64,000 nucleotides of DNA, from assembly GCA_016165875.1 (NCBI GenBank), contig JABBOT010000001.1, positions 10,667,306 to 10,731,305 of the forward strand, written 5' to 3'. The DNA is from Acanthopleura granulata (lineage: Eukaryota > Mollusca > Polyplacophora > Chitonida > Chitonidae). The notes beneath the pieces were generated by a model. That model saw nothing but the letters and a program-made list of their open reading frames with translations, ran no database searches and was not told the origin of the DNA. This document shows, piece after piece, positions 22,931-35,180 of the stretch (its first letter is position 1; each line of letters opens with the position of its first letter). The translations under genes and the position numbers were made by a program.

Positions 22931-24566
22931 AGCGTTTATGAAAACCATATAAGCCTTCTGTTTTCTTCCCTTTCTCTCGGTAAATTCATTATTTTCTTCT
23001 GTTTAAAGTCGTTGGTTAAGGTAAATTGCTTGCAATACATACATAGTCCAGAAAATAGAGACTAGAATAGAGAAAATAGAAAATAGAGAATTTTATGATA
23101 ACCCAGCTTGACAGTAAGGACAGTTTGGTGAGAGATCTTTACATCATAATTTGGCAGGTTAGTATCATTTTTGTTTCCTTTTGGCGGGTTGATTTCTTTT
23201 ATTTGTTTGATCTCTGCCAAGATATCATTAACACTTGACGCACCACAAACGGTTTGAAATCATGTTAATAATTATGTTAATAAAATCTTAGGACTTTCAT
23301 ATTATTTATTTCTTTTTTCAAGGCTAAACAGATACGATTCAAAAAGTGAACTTGTATAGACTGTCTGTTGATAAGAACAAGTACAGGAGGTACATCCCCT
23401 TTAATGAAGACAACATTATAGACTTTTGCAAAACAGACCGATTTGATCGATCGGTTCGTCTGTTTTACTTAAAGTTAGTCTCCAAAACATTACTCGTACT
23501 TTGAGTCAGAAGGATTGATGCGCACTCCTTGTCCAAAATATGAAAATATATTCCTGAGAAAAGGTCTTTTTCTTTTATGTTTGCATTAACAGCACCTTGC
23601 AATGTTTCCATGTGGTAGTGTGTTAAGTTTAATGATCACCCAGTATTCTGGGTAATTGAAGACGAATTGCAATTAACACCACTGCATTTTGTTCTGTTCT
23701 GGCTCCGGATACTGCACAAGCCGTGGTGCTGGAGGATGTGTCTGCTGATACTATTTACGCATTTACAGAAACAGTTAGAATAAAACCCGAGGTGAACAGT
23801 TAGGGGGCAGTATTTGACCGGTTATGTGTGATCATTTCTGGTTGCTGCTCTGGTATTGCTCTCTTTGATGTCGTATTTTATACAGTATTACGAAGCCCAT
23901 CGAGTAACATGGGGAATCGGCTCATTCACAGTAATGGTACTAACACATCAGATCGCTGGATGCATCTCTCTACCAACCTGACGAAGGTTCCGCTGATCTG
24001 CATGGACCCTGCAATGACGAAAGTTTTCACGAAAAACTAAGATTAGCGAAGATATGGTAAAGCCAATAAATCGATTATACCAGTTATCAATACGAATATA
24101 CAGGCATACCAGTGCGATACCTTCAACGATTCTGACACGAGCTGTATGTCGCCACTTGATTGTCAGCGAGCGAGGAGGTTGGCCGACTTATATAACGTCA
24201 ACGAAATACTACACTGTTAAATGCTGTTAAAGTCATATGTACTTAGTTTGGGTAGCTTTATCTGTATTCTGGAAATGTGGGACCAAAGCAAGGTTATTAT
24301 TTCCGATGAGTAAGTGTAATACCTTAGTATTTACTAGACAGATATAGGGGCAATGCTGTATAACCTATACCCGGAGCCTGTGCAAACCTTCATCCTGCGT
24401 GAGGCGGATAGACCGTCTACAGCCTCTACATTTTACAGGATTTCCTCAGGATTTCAAATCTCTACCGTATAGAGAATGTGAAAGTGGATAGATTCCATTC
24501 ACAGTCATTGTTAAATACGCGAGTTATTTGAAAGTAACATACAAAGAGCTCTCATGGTTTTGAAGG
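22931..24566. other. Intergenic, no recognised gene
   Basis: An imperfect inverted repeat (AAAACAGAC...GTCTGTTTT) lies at 23430-23466. Nothing else stands out. Confidence 0.4.
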
Positions 24567-24705
24567 GCCACCGGTCATGGGTTTCCGGCAGGGCTCTACC
24601 CGGTTTCCTACCACCTTAATGCCGGCCACCGTCTTATGAGTGAAATAATCATGAGTACGATATAAAACACCAGTCAAATAAAACAATTAATAAATAAATA
24701 AATTG
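24567..24705 (+). repeat. SINE 3' half, plus orientation
   Basis: A 5'-truncated copy. The core GGGCTCTACCCGGTTTCCTA and CACCTTAATGCCGGCCACCG is followed by AACACCAGTCAAATAAAACA and an AATAAATAAATAAA tail. Confidence 0.75.
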
Positions 24706-27700
24706 AAATGCAACTGAATGCATACATACTGTGTTAGTTTTAGATTGGCTTCTTGTGTTGGGTAAGAGACTCTGGTCAGTCTCTTAGCAAACAACTGATA
24801 TCACGTTCAGCGTAGGCCTATACAACTTGAATTATGACGTTATGAGCTGCATGGGCACATTGGAAATTTCAATAACTTATATTTAGCTAGTGAAACTTGA
24901 CTATCACGAAAAATGCACGACTGGTAATGCCATTTTAAAATAAAAGCGCAGATGCAGGTTGGCTCTGTAAGAGAAATAAAAAAAGTTATAGCCACCCCCA
25001 CCCCCGCCGCCTCCTGACCTCTCCATACCTCCCCTCCTCCCAAACACACATATACACATGTTTAACATCAGGACTGCAGACCGAGTAACTGCCTGCCTGA
25101 CCGCTAAAATAGGATTGGGGGGGGGGGACTTTTTCAAGGACACATCTTAAACTGAATATTGAGGAATAACAACCAAACGTTCCATGTATTCTTTAAAGCT
25201 GACAACATTCCCAGCTCGATAAAGATTCTACACTTTTATAATTACTGTATATGTAGCCGTATTCACAGAGGAAAATATCCAGCTTTGCCGTGCGTGTGAT
25301 ACAACACAAACCCATAGGAAAGTGTGTCTTTTCTTATGGACATTCTTGTGTGCATAAAGATTCGGGAATAGGTTTTATCAGACCACATATGATGACGTAC
25401 AGTTCTATACTGAGTCATAGCAAAGCTTATCCATCCAGCGCAAGGAGGCAACATGGCAGCTTGAAACACAGATTCGTATACCGCCATTTTAAATGTTCGC
25501 AGTGTCCAGTGAGCACATGTATACTCATGGCGTAATTAACAGTTTGCACTCGCCTGTGGGAAACTCGCCATATTGTATTTGGGGTTATCAAGAATTGAAC
25601 AACCGATATGTTCACTTTAGGATTTGACATTGGATATTTAAAACGCAAATTTTAATGTCAACATTTTCTGAACTTTTAATTGATAGACTATGGTAAACAC
25701 TGTAAAATATGAGTGTGAATATTTTAAAATGTTATGTAAATTTGTGGTTGTTTGTAAGTTGTAACAATCTTAAATCTTGAACATATATGGCACGGAACAT
25801 GATATTTAAACGTGTCAACTGACACAAGTTAGTGTTAACTTACATTATAGTATTTTCTAAGCATTTTGTGAAGTATTAAATATCTAATTCTTACTGGTGA
25901 TCAAGTGTTACTCTAAACACTTGTAACACTTGTGTGTACAGCGCTGAACAGGAACCCTGAATATGACTACATCCTACACTCCCCCTGAGGTCATCCGTTC
26001 AACCCCACCTTTGCGAAGTCATGGTTACCGAACAATAACCGCATGCTCCGACAGTTGATGTCACTGGAGCAGTTTATATTTAAACTTCTCTCAGTGACTC
26101 ACATGGCCGAATATAACATCACTTCGGAAATAAAATTTGTATATCTTCTAGTCCTGAATAGATCGCACATGACTCATTTACATTCCGGCCTACATCGCTG
26201 AGATCTCACATAATTAAGGAGTTTTGTGTATTTAGATCACTCCGATGTATTCAGATTGGCGTCGTGTACGCTTAGCTGTTTATCAGCCCTCGGGGTACAA
26301 AATCGTCTTCTCGATATAAGAGCATTGCCTTATCACGCCATTAACTGCATGGGGTGCATTGGCTTTTCTGTGTTGTTTACGCTTCCATAAACACAGACCT
26401 TAGCGTACTAGTAAGTATAACGGAAGGACCGACATGCAGAAGCAGTCGTATAGCGCTGACATTACTAAGCAAACCATCTGCACATTTTTCAGCCACAAAA
26501 CCAATTACTGACAGATTTTTCTGTATTGTTTGGGCCTAAACCTCTGCCCCCAAGTCTATTACCGGTAAGTGTGATTATTTGTACAATTCCATATAGCGTA
26601 ATACATATCATCCACGTAACCATGGTAGGTCTCAAACCAGAAAAGTTATATACACCACACCTGTATGCAGATCACAGCTGTATAGAAGTAAGCACATATG
26701 TGGTTAATATATGAACACTATCAGTAGATGTTTCTGGCGATGTAAAGGTATACGATAATAAAAAGGAAATTAGCTGAAAACATAGCTGACGAAATGTTAC
26801 ATTATTTTGGTGACCACAAGTAAAACTTTATCTTATCTAGGTTGATGGATAATAAATTGCGTCATCCTGAGTTCCGACTTGTGCTCATTTTTTATTCTTT
26901 AGCTACCCTCCTGGATACTTTGAAGAAAATACAACATATTCCTCTTATGATTGTTCTAACTTTTCTAACATTACTTCTGGGCGAAAACGGCTTCGGTGCC
27001 TCCAGTTTCTAACCTTCACGGTGCCCATAACTGTGGCCACTATACGTTATGAGAATCCACACATTCCTCTAAAGGTAATGAATCATTCAAATGGTGCATG
27101 CAAATTTAACTCTCAGAAACAAATCAAAATGATTTGAATTGTCGTCCTTCAGCTACCATAGCATGTTCACACTTGAAATGAACCTTAGAAACCAACAGTG
27201 CAGTACATTTACATACCTTTATGATGAGGCTATTGTCATTAATGGACTACTTATTGGGGATACGTGTGACACAAGCCAGTTCAGTCCTTACTGCGTTTGG
27301 AGTGGTGACACGAGCTATAACATTAATCGGATTCCATTCAGTCAAGCAAACTTTTAAACCAACATTTGACTCAAAGTTCCATTGCTTGTCACCACCTTGC
27401 TATACCTATGAAAATCATCTCTGAAGATCTATGATTAGGGCCATCTGGTATTCATTGTAATTCTCAAAGACTTAACTCCCTATGGCCTAGGTTTGCACAT
27501 GGTGTTCAGTGATTTGCCTACAAGAAATACGGGTGCTATCCTAATTCTTTTCACAATCAGCCTACTACCCTCGACAGTATTCAAACTTTGAAAAGATAAA
27601 GAACGAGTTATATTACACTGTAAACAACAGGTACATCGTGTAGGCCTCAAGGGGAGTTATTCAAGCCAACATAAGCGTATGTGCCAGTTATTAATGGGAC

Positions 27701-28751
27701 TGCCTCACTCTGCCTTCATAATTTCTCCTCATGTGGGCTTCGCGTCGCACTTTACAAACATAGAAGGCTGCACTACCGTACAAATCAAAGTTAGTCTCAG
27801 TAGGGTACATGTGTACTTAGTCACATTTATATAACATCCGCTCTTACTACCAACCCTCTTTGTATTAGAAACGTGTAAAAGGGCACATAGTAACCCACCC
27901 ATAAGTTGCTTTTGTGAGTAGACCATTGAAGCCCCCCCCCCCCACCAGTAAATACTTAAGTAGAGGAAATTTATACAAGTGGACTGAACATCTCCGTCTT
28001 CTTATCTTAACTAACCCACTGTCGACGTAATTTGTGAGAAAACTTTCTTTGTGTTATTAGATTTTACAGATACACAACGTGCAGAGGTGATGTCATATGG
28101 CCTTTGACTGTTTAACAACTCGTGCACTTACAGGTTGTGTGTGGGACTTTCCCAAACTTTGGCCAATCAGCACACCTTTCGTTAGCGGACCAGAAAGACG
28201 GCTTATCGGTGTACCGGATGTAACAAGCCCTCTGAGTTTCAGCTGGAGAAGGTGCGTTATTCCCGCTGTGACATTGTCCTGTTTGCGGAGTGCCGGTCAT
28301 AATCTCCCCTTAATTCCGCTGAGATATCTCAGAAATCCAGTGGTCATGCTCCTGTGAACAAAACTGTGACGGTGACCAGGTGTACTGGATTACACACCGA
28401 CATAAACTTTAGACACTGAGATCATACAAGTGTACGATGATAACACCAGTGGAGAGAAGAGACGACTGAGACGACGCAGGTACGAGATTCATAGAATATT
28501 TCGCGTAGCAACAGGTGGATGTAAAAAGTTTATAGCTGTTAGCATACCGACATTGTCGTGAATTGGCGAGTTATCTGGAAAATAGGTCGCTCAGCCAGAG
28601 ACTGCGTAACCTTATTTACGTTGTGTCGAGGAGCTATATGGTAGGCCTGCTTTAGTCTACATTACACCATGTGATAGGCCGCGAGCCTGTCACAATTGTT
28701 GTCATATTTGGTTGACAGAAACCCGGGTACGTACACCATACAGTACCAGTT
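24706..28751. other. Intergenic, upstream of receptor A
   Basis: C-rich and G-rich runs occur at about 24990-25045 and 25115-25130, with a C run at about 27932-27942. A possible noncoding 5' exon with donor GTACGAG near 28480 cannot be confirmed. The frame at 28097-28357 has no domain. Confidence 0.35.
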
Positions 28752-29849
28752 ATGGGCAAAATTCTGCGGAGATGGATGGTGTTATTCTTTGTCCAGTTGA
28801 CAACGTTTAGCTGGACTTCGGCACAAGTTACTGCGGATAACCCAGCCATGTTCATTCCTCCCGTCCTCACTACCACATCGTATAAGATAAACAGTTCTAA
28901 ACCTCTACTGGAGACCGCCGTAGAGGTCGAGGATTTGGCGTGCGGAAAAAGTCACCTGTGCAAAATCTCCCTCGGCAAGTATGATCACCCCGCCAGCTGC
29001 TTCGATTGTGACAGGTTTAAGTGTCAGTGTGACGAGGAGTGTCACATATATGGAGACTGCTGTGTGGATTTGAGAGTTGGCCAGGCTCCGGAAACGAGGA
29101 ACGTCCTGAAGCACAGCCCAGCTCATACAGTGTGCCAAAGAAGACACCCCAAGTATAATGAAGGTGAGACCGCCAAGTATATATTCATGATTGGCCTTTG
29201 TCCAAGGAACAGTTTGGTGGACTCAGAAACGATGTCAAAGTGTGAACAAGCCGACGTATATGATTACGAACAAGCCACGCCAGTAACAGATCTAGGCACT
29301 GGCTTGGTTTACAGAAACTATTTCTGTGCCCAGTGTTTTGGTGTACAACAGTACAAAGTATGGACATACGACATCGAGTGTCAAGTCGGTTCTTCAGTTG
29401 AAGGTGCCCGTAGTAAGACGGAATTATGGCAACTTGTACTGAATGACACCAAATGCAGTGTGACCAATTCTCCACCTGTAGGGACATTTGGGAAAGTAAG
29501 GGACTGTATTCCGGAATTTCAAGGAACGTGCAATGAGACTGGGCTGTGGGAGAAATACAACGAGATCACCGAGGAGCTGTGCCGAACATATTATAACCCT
29601 GTGAAACACGGCGAGGATAATAACATATATAGAAATGTGTTTTGTGCCATGTGCAATGGTGCCGAAGTTGATAGGAAACAACAGTGCTTTCTTTCCTTAC
29701 GTGATCGCATCCGACATCGGCCACGAATAGCCTTCACTCAGCCTCTCAGTGTTCTCATCGATTTTAACGCAGAACCAATGGCCGAAGACTCGCCCACATC
29801 CAGAACAGTGAGCCCTTGCCCAACTGGCCAGATTTTCAACCCCTTGACC
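28752..29849 (+). CDS. Receptor A exon 1: signal peptide, somatomedin B, ectodomain
   Basis: MGKILRRWMVLFFVQLTTFS is a signal peptide, probably cut near SAQ at 24-25. Cysteines at 64, 70, 83, 86, 91, 93, 97, 103 and 104, ending CQCDEECHIYGDCCVD, form a somatomedin-B knot. Further paired Cys motifs follow (VCQRRHP, YFCAQCFG, VFCAMCNG). The exon ends ...NPLT before GTGAGT. Confidence 0.88.
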
Positions 29850-32800
29850 GTGAGTATATTAAGACACATTTTGTAGCCTAATTGACTTTGCCGTTCTTGT
29901 TCAATCAATTGAAAAAAATATTTCAGTCATTAAAGAATATGGAGTGTGTCAAAGAAAAAAGAAAAACCTTTGAAAGACTGATTGATTCATGCATTTAATG
30001 ATTCATTGATTGATCAACTCCATACTCAACTGTTTTTACCTGTTTGATCACGGTCAGTTTTATTTTACCCGGGGTAAACCACAGATATTTGACAAATTAC
30101 TGATGACCTTTCCCACTTGCATGTACATACAGACTTTATGCCATATGGTCATAAATTCACGTCATTGTCAAAGCGGAGAAAATTGAGCTTAAATTTAAAA
30201 TTTAGCTGAAATGTGTGTTCAGGGCGGTTAGTTTTATAAGATCGTTTACAAGCGAGGTATGTATGAAATGAATTCTGCTACCTCTATGTTGGCTCTAATA
30301 ACAGTTAGGCCTATATATGCGTGCTATCCAGTACCCCAAAATAAACAGCATGTACAAACTTGGCGCTGAGTTTATCCTCCATTATAACAAACGTGACATA
30401 TCGTTTACAGAGAATCTCTATGACCTCAATTAAGCATGATTTAGGCTTGCAGTTTGCACAAGCTGAACGAAGCGGTTTGCTTGGGCTAAATAATACTAAG
30501 ATGGGATTTTTATAATGCCACAATTGCTAAGTTATTTTATAGTCAAATTATTATTGCGATTATATATATCGGTTACTGAAGATAATAAAATGTGGACTCC
30601 TTTTACTTTTGGGGGGCGTTTCAGGTTAAAACATGACAAATAAATTTTACAAGTTTTGATATCTATGGTGTTGTCATATCCAGACTTTTCACTGGTTACC
30701 TCTTGTCACTGAGCACAAGCAAACGCGAGTGAGGTTGCTAGGGAGAGTTTCTGTATTGTGCAGGTATGCTTGCTATCCAGCCTAGGGTGAAATCTTTTCA
30801 ACAAATAATCTGCTATCATCAGCCAAGACGATTAGATGTTTTATATCAGGAAACGTAGTATTATATAAATATAGTTCACCCACACATTTCATTGACTGTT
30901 CCTAATTCACCATTGAGCTGTGCGTTTCAGTGACTTATCCTCTTGTCGTTAGTCATGCGTGAGACTTCTCAGTTCATGGGATCTCATTTCCCTTGACATT
31001 TACATCAAATAATTACGCTATTGCTCTAAGGGAGAGAAATCTAAGAGTTATGATACCATTTTTGTCTATTTACCCCTCTACAACATTCGCATTCTGTGAA
31101 TCTTTCCTATGCTTGTTGTTTGGACAGAACTTCAGTGCTTACATTCTCTTTAAAAGATAACCGCACAGAAGCCGGAAGTGAATCTGAATAACGACGGTAT
31201 TGAGATCATCACGTAATGTGACGAACACTTACATTTGCAGGAACAGCAAAAACCTTTCACAGTAGTGACTGGTGACCTAATTCTGCTTAAACCCTGGTGC
31301 TAGGAGTTTACTTTTTAAGCATATACATGAGCAGTTGGAACAGAACCCTTACTATCCAGGCTGTAGCCCTTTCTATTTTCTGTACAAAAACATTTTTATT
31401 GGAAACAGTCACCGAATTTTCCAATGCAGTTCTGCTTAGGCCATTGAAAGTATTTTAGTTTTTGTCGTATGTCAACAACATATTAAACCATTCCCTTTCC
31501 TGTTTCTTGTCAATACCAGGTTTCCTGTTCTGCCTTGCTATGTTCTCGGAGGAGGGTCCTCAGTGGGGAAGTATGCGAGCCCCTGTACAAGAGCATCCAG
31601 GGCCTAGGGTACAGCTTCTCATTGGCAGTCACACCCTCAACGCCGTTCCTGGCCAACGCTACTGAAGCATTAGCCCCTGTCTACCAGGAGAGTTTGAACA
31701 ATGCCTTAAACGAGTTTCAGCCATTAACTTTTACAACAATACTCTTTGAGGCCTATTCAAAGAGTCCAGTTTCAACCACAGAGCCGACTCTGCTCAGCGC
31801 TGTAAAAGTCAAGGGACATGTTATATCTAAGTCGGGTGCCCACATCCACACAATGGAGCAAGCATTGCGAGATTTGGATACAATGGCGGTCAGTGTGATT
31901 GTAAACAACATGAAAGTCACGTTTCACACTCGATTTATGACGTGTCCAGAATATGATCCGGTTGTGGTGGAAGGTAACCTGATTCCCGGAAGGTCCACCG
32001 AGTACATTCCCCAACCCAAATTCAGGCATTGTCCGGGAGACTCGTGCACCAGAGGGGTGGACTACTTGCCGACAAATGGTGTCCTCGATTGCCCCCACAT
32101 TGAAATAAATTTGTCCCGTTCAAATGCCATTTTTGACCCGAGTAACAACTCTCTCGTTGTTTTTAATCAGACCATTCCCATGGACAAGTCGAACCACCAC
32201 GTCTGTGGTAACACGTTGAAGATTTGTGCCAGTATTGTTTATAGTATGCAAGGCATTAGCAGTGCGTACCTAAACAATACTTTTAATCATGATAGTAACA
32301 ATGCTACTAATGACAGGGCAAGGACGAAGGAGAGCTTAGCCATGGTCATCGTTTCAGTCGTCTGCATCATCTTGTCCTTGATCTGCCTCTTTCTCACTTT
32401 CATCATATACTGTCTCATTCCGCAGTTACGTAGCTTACCGGGCAAAAACACCATGGCCTTGATATTTCATCTGTTTTGTGCGCAGTTAATTTTCCAAGTG
32501 GGCATTCAGCAAGTACAAGACAGAAGTGTTTGTCGAGCTATGGGAGTGCTCATCCATTACTTCTGGTTAACAGCTTTTGGCTGGATGGCCGTTAGTGCTT
32601 ACCATATGTGTGCTGTGTTTTCCAACATGGCCGCTAGTAGATTTAATGATAGGTCTGTCGAGAGGAGGACGTTGGCCAAATATTTTATTCTGTGTAATGT
32701 GTTTGCGCTCGTGTTCGTGATTAGCTGTATCGGGTACCACGTGGCCACGTCAGGGGGTCAGGACATTGGTTATGGTGACACAATTTGCTTTCTTAACAAA

Positions 32801-33208
32801 CCCATGGATATTGGAATCTTCTTCGCGGTACCTTTAGGACTTGTTCTCATCTTTAATGTGATCTGTTTTATTCGAACTGTGGTCTCCATCCGCAGAGTAC
32901 CGGACATGAAGAATGCAAAGAACAAGCCGAACAGAAACCATGTACACGTGTATTTCCGTTTGTCTATACTTCTTGGATTTACCTGGGTGTTTGGCTTCGT
33001 GGCCGCGGTGGTCAGGACCGATGCATGGTGGTATGTGTTTATCATACTGAATGGACTTCAGGGTGTGTTTATATTTGTAGCCTATTGTCTCAATAAGAGG
33101 ACTCTCACACAGCTGAGAGGTCGATTCAGCGGGAAAGGCCGGATTAAATATTCGCGGCCTACCAAGTCCACCTCATCTGACAGAACTACCCATTCTACAA
33201 CAGTATAG
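28752..33208 (+). CDS. Receptor A: somatomedin-B domain plus family-B-like seven-helix receptor (exons 28752-29849, 31520-33208)
   Basis: The two exons (366 and 562 codons) join at a phase-0 intron (GTGAGT...TACCAG) to give about 928 residues. The product is a signal peptide, a somatomedin-B domain, a long Cys- and sequon-rich ectodomain, then seven membrane helices (about residues 639-891) and a short Ser/Thr tail. The helices carry secretin/adhesion signatures: a Cys before HYFW in helix 3, ICFL in loop 2, and GFTWVFGF and LNGLQGVFIF in helices 6-7. No GPS cleavage motif was seen, so it is nearer to methuselah-like or orphan molluscan receptors than to classic adhesion receptors. Ligand and coupling are unknown. 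It should sit in the plasma membrane and signal through G proteins. Its closest relative is the downstream receptor B. Confidence 0.85.
29850..31519 (+). other. Intron 1 of receptor A
   Basis: A 1.67-kb phase-0 intron from GTGAGT to TACCAG. No repeat or gene was recognised inside. Confidence 0.75.
31520..33208 (+). CDS. Receptor A exon 2: juxtamembrane ectodomain and seven-helix domain
   Basis: The exon starts VSCSALLCSRRRVLSGEVCE, which aligns with the start of exon 2 of receptor B and fixes the splice site. A Cys-bearing membrane-proximal region precedes helix 1 (VIVSVVCIILSLICLFLTF). Helix 3 keeps the family Trp (FGWM). The stop TAG is at 33206-33208; a candidate poly(A) signal AATAAA lies at 33347-33352. 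Confidence 0.88.
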   Translation, partial: VSCSALLCSRRRVLSGEVCEPLYKSIQGLGYSFSLAVTPSTPFLANATEALAPVYQESLNNALNEFQPLTFTTILFEAYSKSPVSTTEPTLLSAVKVKGHVISKSGAHIHTMEQALRDLDTMAVSVIVNNMKVTFHTRFMTCPEYDPVVVEGNLIPGRSTEYIPQPKFRHCPGDSCTRGVDYLPTNGVLDCPHIEINLSRSNAIFDPSNNSLVVFNQTIPMDKSNHHVCGNTLKICASIVYSMQGISSAYLNNTFNHDSNNATNDRARTKESLAMVIVSVVCIILSLICLFLTFIIYCLIPQLRSLPGKNTMALIFHLFCAQLIFQVGIQQVQDRSVCRAMGVLIHYFWLTAFGWMAVSAYHMCAVFSNMAASRFNDRSVERRTLAKYFILCNVFALVFVISCIGYHVATSGGQDIGYGDTICFLNKPMDIGIFFAVPLGLVLIFNVICFIRTVVSIRRVPDMKNAKNKPNRNHVHVYFRLSILLGFTWVFGFVAAVVRTDAWWYVFIILNGLQGVFIFVAYCLNKRTLTQLRGRFSGKGRIKYSRPTKSTSSDRTTHSTTV

Positions 33209-34763
33209 AAGACCTACAGGTTAACAGCTCTGGAAACTCACTGAAAAAACCTGTTCACTGCATTTCTAGTCAATATTTTTTTCAATTTTTTTCTACTGTT
33301 TATGGTTTATACTCGTGTGTATATGCATGAAGTTAAATAAGAATCAAATAAATAAATAATTAAGTAAATACTGAGGGCCGTTATATGTGGTTATTACCAA
33401 CCAGTCTACACAGAAAACCGGCTAAGTGGGATATAAAATAAAAGATGTTAAAACGACGAATGTTTTTGGCCAGCACATTAGTCAGTATACATGTTACATA
33501 TTAAAACTGTTGGTGGGTAAGACTTTCAAGAAGAGTATATCGCATATCAATTCTTTGATTGATGTGTATCGCCATGCATATAAATTTTTCACTTACAATG
33601 CATGCGATGGTGGTCAAAGGAACACTCTTAGCGAATTGACCCGCGAGATCCTTGTATCACGGAAGGTACTATGCAGCATATCATGCAGAAATCACAAACC
33701 GTTATTTGGTATGCGTCAGACTAACTGTAATCACACCGGTTCTGGTGGTTTGTTTGTGAAACGCTTTAAGCTGAGAAAAGGTATTGCTAGATTTATAGTG
33801 ATACATCTAACTAGCCACTGACAGTGGACGCCGATGGACTTTTAAACTGATGGCTTGGAAACAAAGTGGTTTAGAAGTAAACATTATGGAGTAATGTAGC
33901 CTGGTCGTAGATCTGGCCATTGTTTTAGTTGGAGCTAGGCGTTGAAATGCCCGAAATGTTAAATGTTTCACGTTAAGAAAGAATAAATTTACAGTCTTGA
34001 CTTAATTTGACTTTCAATGACCCAAGAAATCAGCCCAGTGCGCGATTTGCGCAAAGATTTGTATTTTCTGGGGGAAATAGCCATCATTTCAAATAACTGA
34101 CACCTGCTTGGAACCAATATCATCTTTGATGTTTTTGCCAAAATACCCCTGACATAGTCTCTGTACAATATCATACAATACATATTTACCTCAAGGTTGG
34201 TGGACGTTGGTGGCTTTGCTATTATGACTTGAGTATGCATAATAAAAGAGCCGTACAGTGAGATAGGGCTGCTCGACAAGCAGACCCTCAGCTGCCGAAC
34301 CTATCACATAATACATAACCATAAGTGTTTGTGTGTGTTAAATAGCGGATGAGTGACCTGTTGTGTATTTAATTCCTACAATGCGATAAAATATTGTCAG
34401 TGTAAATAATGTAAAGTAGCCCGACCATTTGATAGCTTAAAATGGGTGTAACTGACAGTATGAGAGCGTGTCCTTGCTGGATGTATAGGTCTCTGTCATT
34501 TCAGTAACCAGGGAAATCAGGATTAGTGGTTCGTACGTCCGGCTATTGTTATAAGTGGTAGATGGAAGTGGATGACACTAACGCTGTCAGACGTTAAGCC
34601 CCAAAAGATCGGTCAGTGCTCCCAAATGGCCATGCCGATAAGCCGAAGAGCTTATATCAATAGCCTATCATATTTATTCTCGAGGCTGAATATGCCATTA
34701 AGGTATTCCACATATTGTTAGTCAGTGATCGTACAGTGTTATAAATTTAATGGCTTGTATGTT
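33209..34763. other. Intergenic between receptors A and B, left part
   Basis: It contains the likely 3' UTR of receptor A up to about 33370. The 131-codon frame at 33426-33821 has no domain I recognise and is low-confidence. Confidence 0.4.
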
Positions 34764-34767
34764 CATT

Positions 34768-34798
<31 letters not shown>

Positions 34799-35180
34799 TT
34801 TTATTGGCGTTTTACGCCGTACTCAATAATATTTCACTAATACGAAGGGGCTCAGCCCCTTGTGTCACTTTGTCCCAGATTTACTTCACTGAACATCATA
34901 ATATTTGTTGTTAATTTGTGAACATTAAAAATGAGGATAAAATATTGGTATTATCATACCATGGACTAAGCAAGGGAATGAATTCAACGAAGGTACAATG
35001 TGCTAAGTCATTATGGTGGGAGGAAACCGGGCAGAACCCGAGGGAAGTCCACGACCATTCACAGGTTACTTGTCAGATCATGACACGTACAGCCAGAGAT
35101 GAAGCCAGCATGAGAGGTACTTGAACTCACAGCGATCGCCTTTGATAGAGCATTGGGACCATTGCAATTACCACCCTTAC
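34764..35180 (-). repeat. SINE with internal insertion, minus orientation
   Basis: A TTTA tail is followed by GGCGTTTTACGCCGTACTCA and AATATTTCACTAATACGA. About 160 bp of unrelated sequence (34843-35006) comes next. The core GGTGGGAGGAAACCGGGCAG and the head with TTGAACTCACAGCGATCGCC then resume. Confidence 0.8.

Noticed and set aside
33426..33821. 131-codon plus-strand open frame downstream of receptor A
   Set aside because: No family resemblance; probably chance in the AT-rich spacer.
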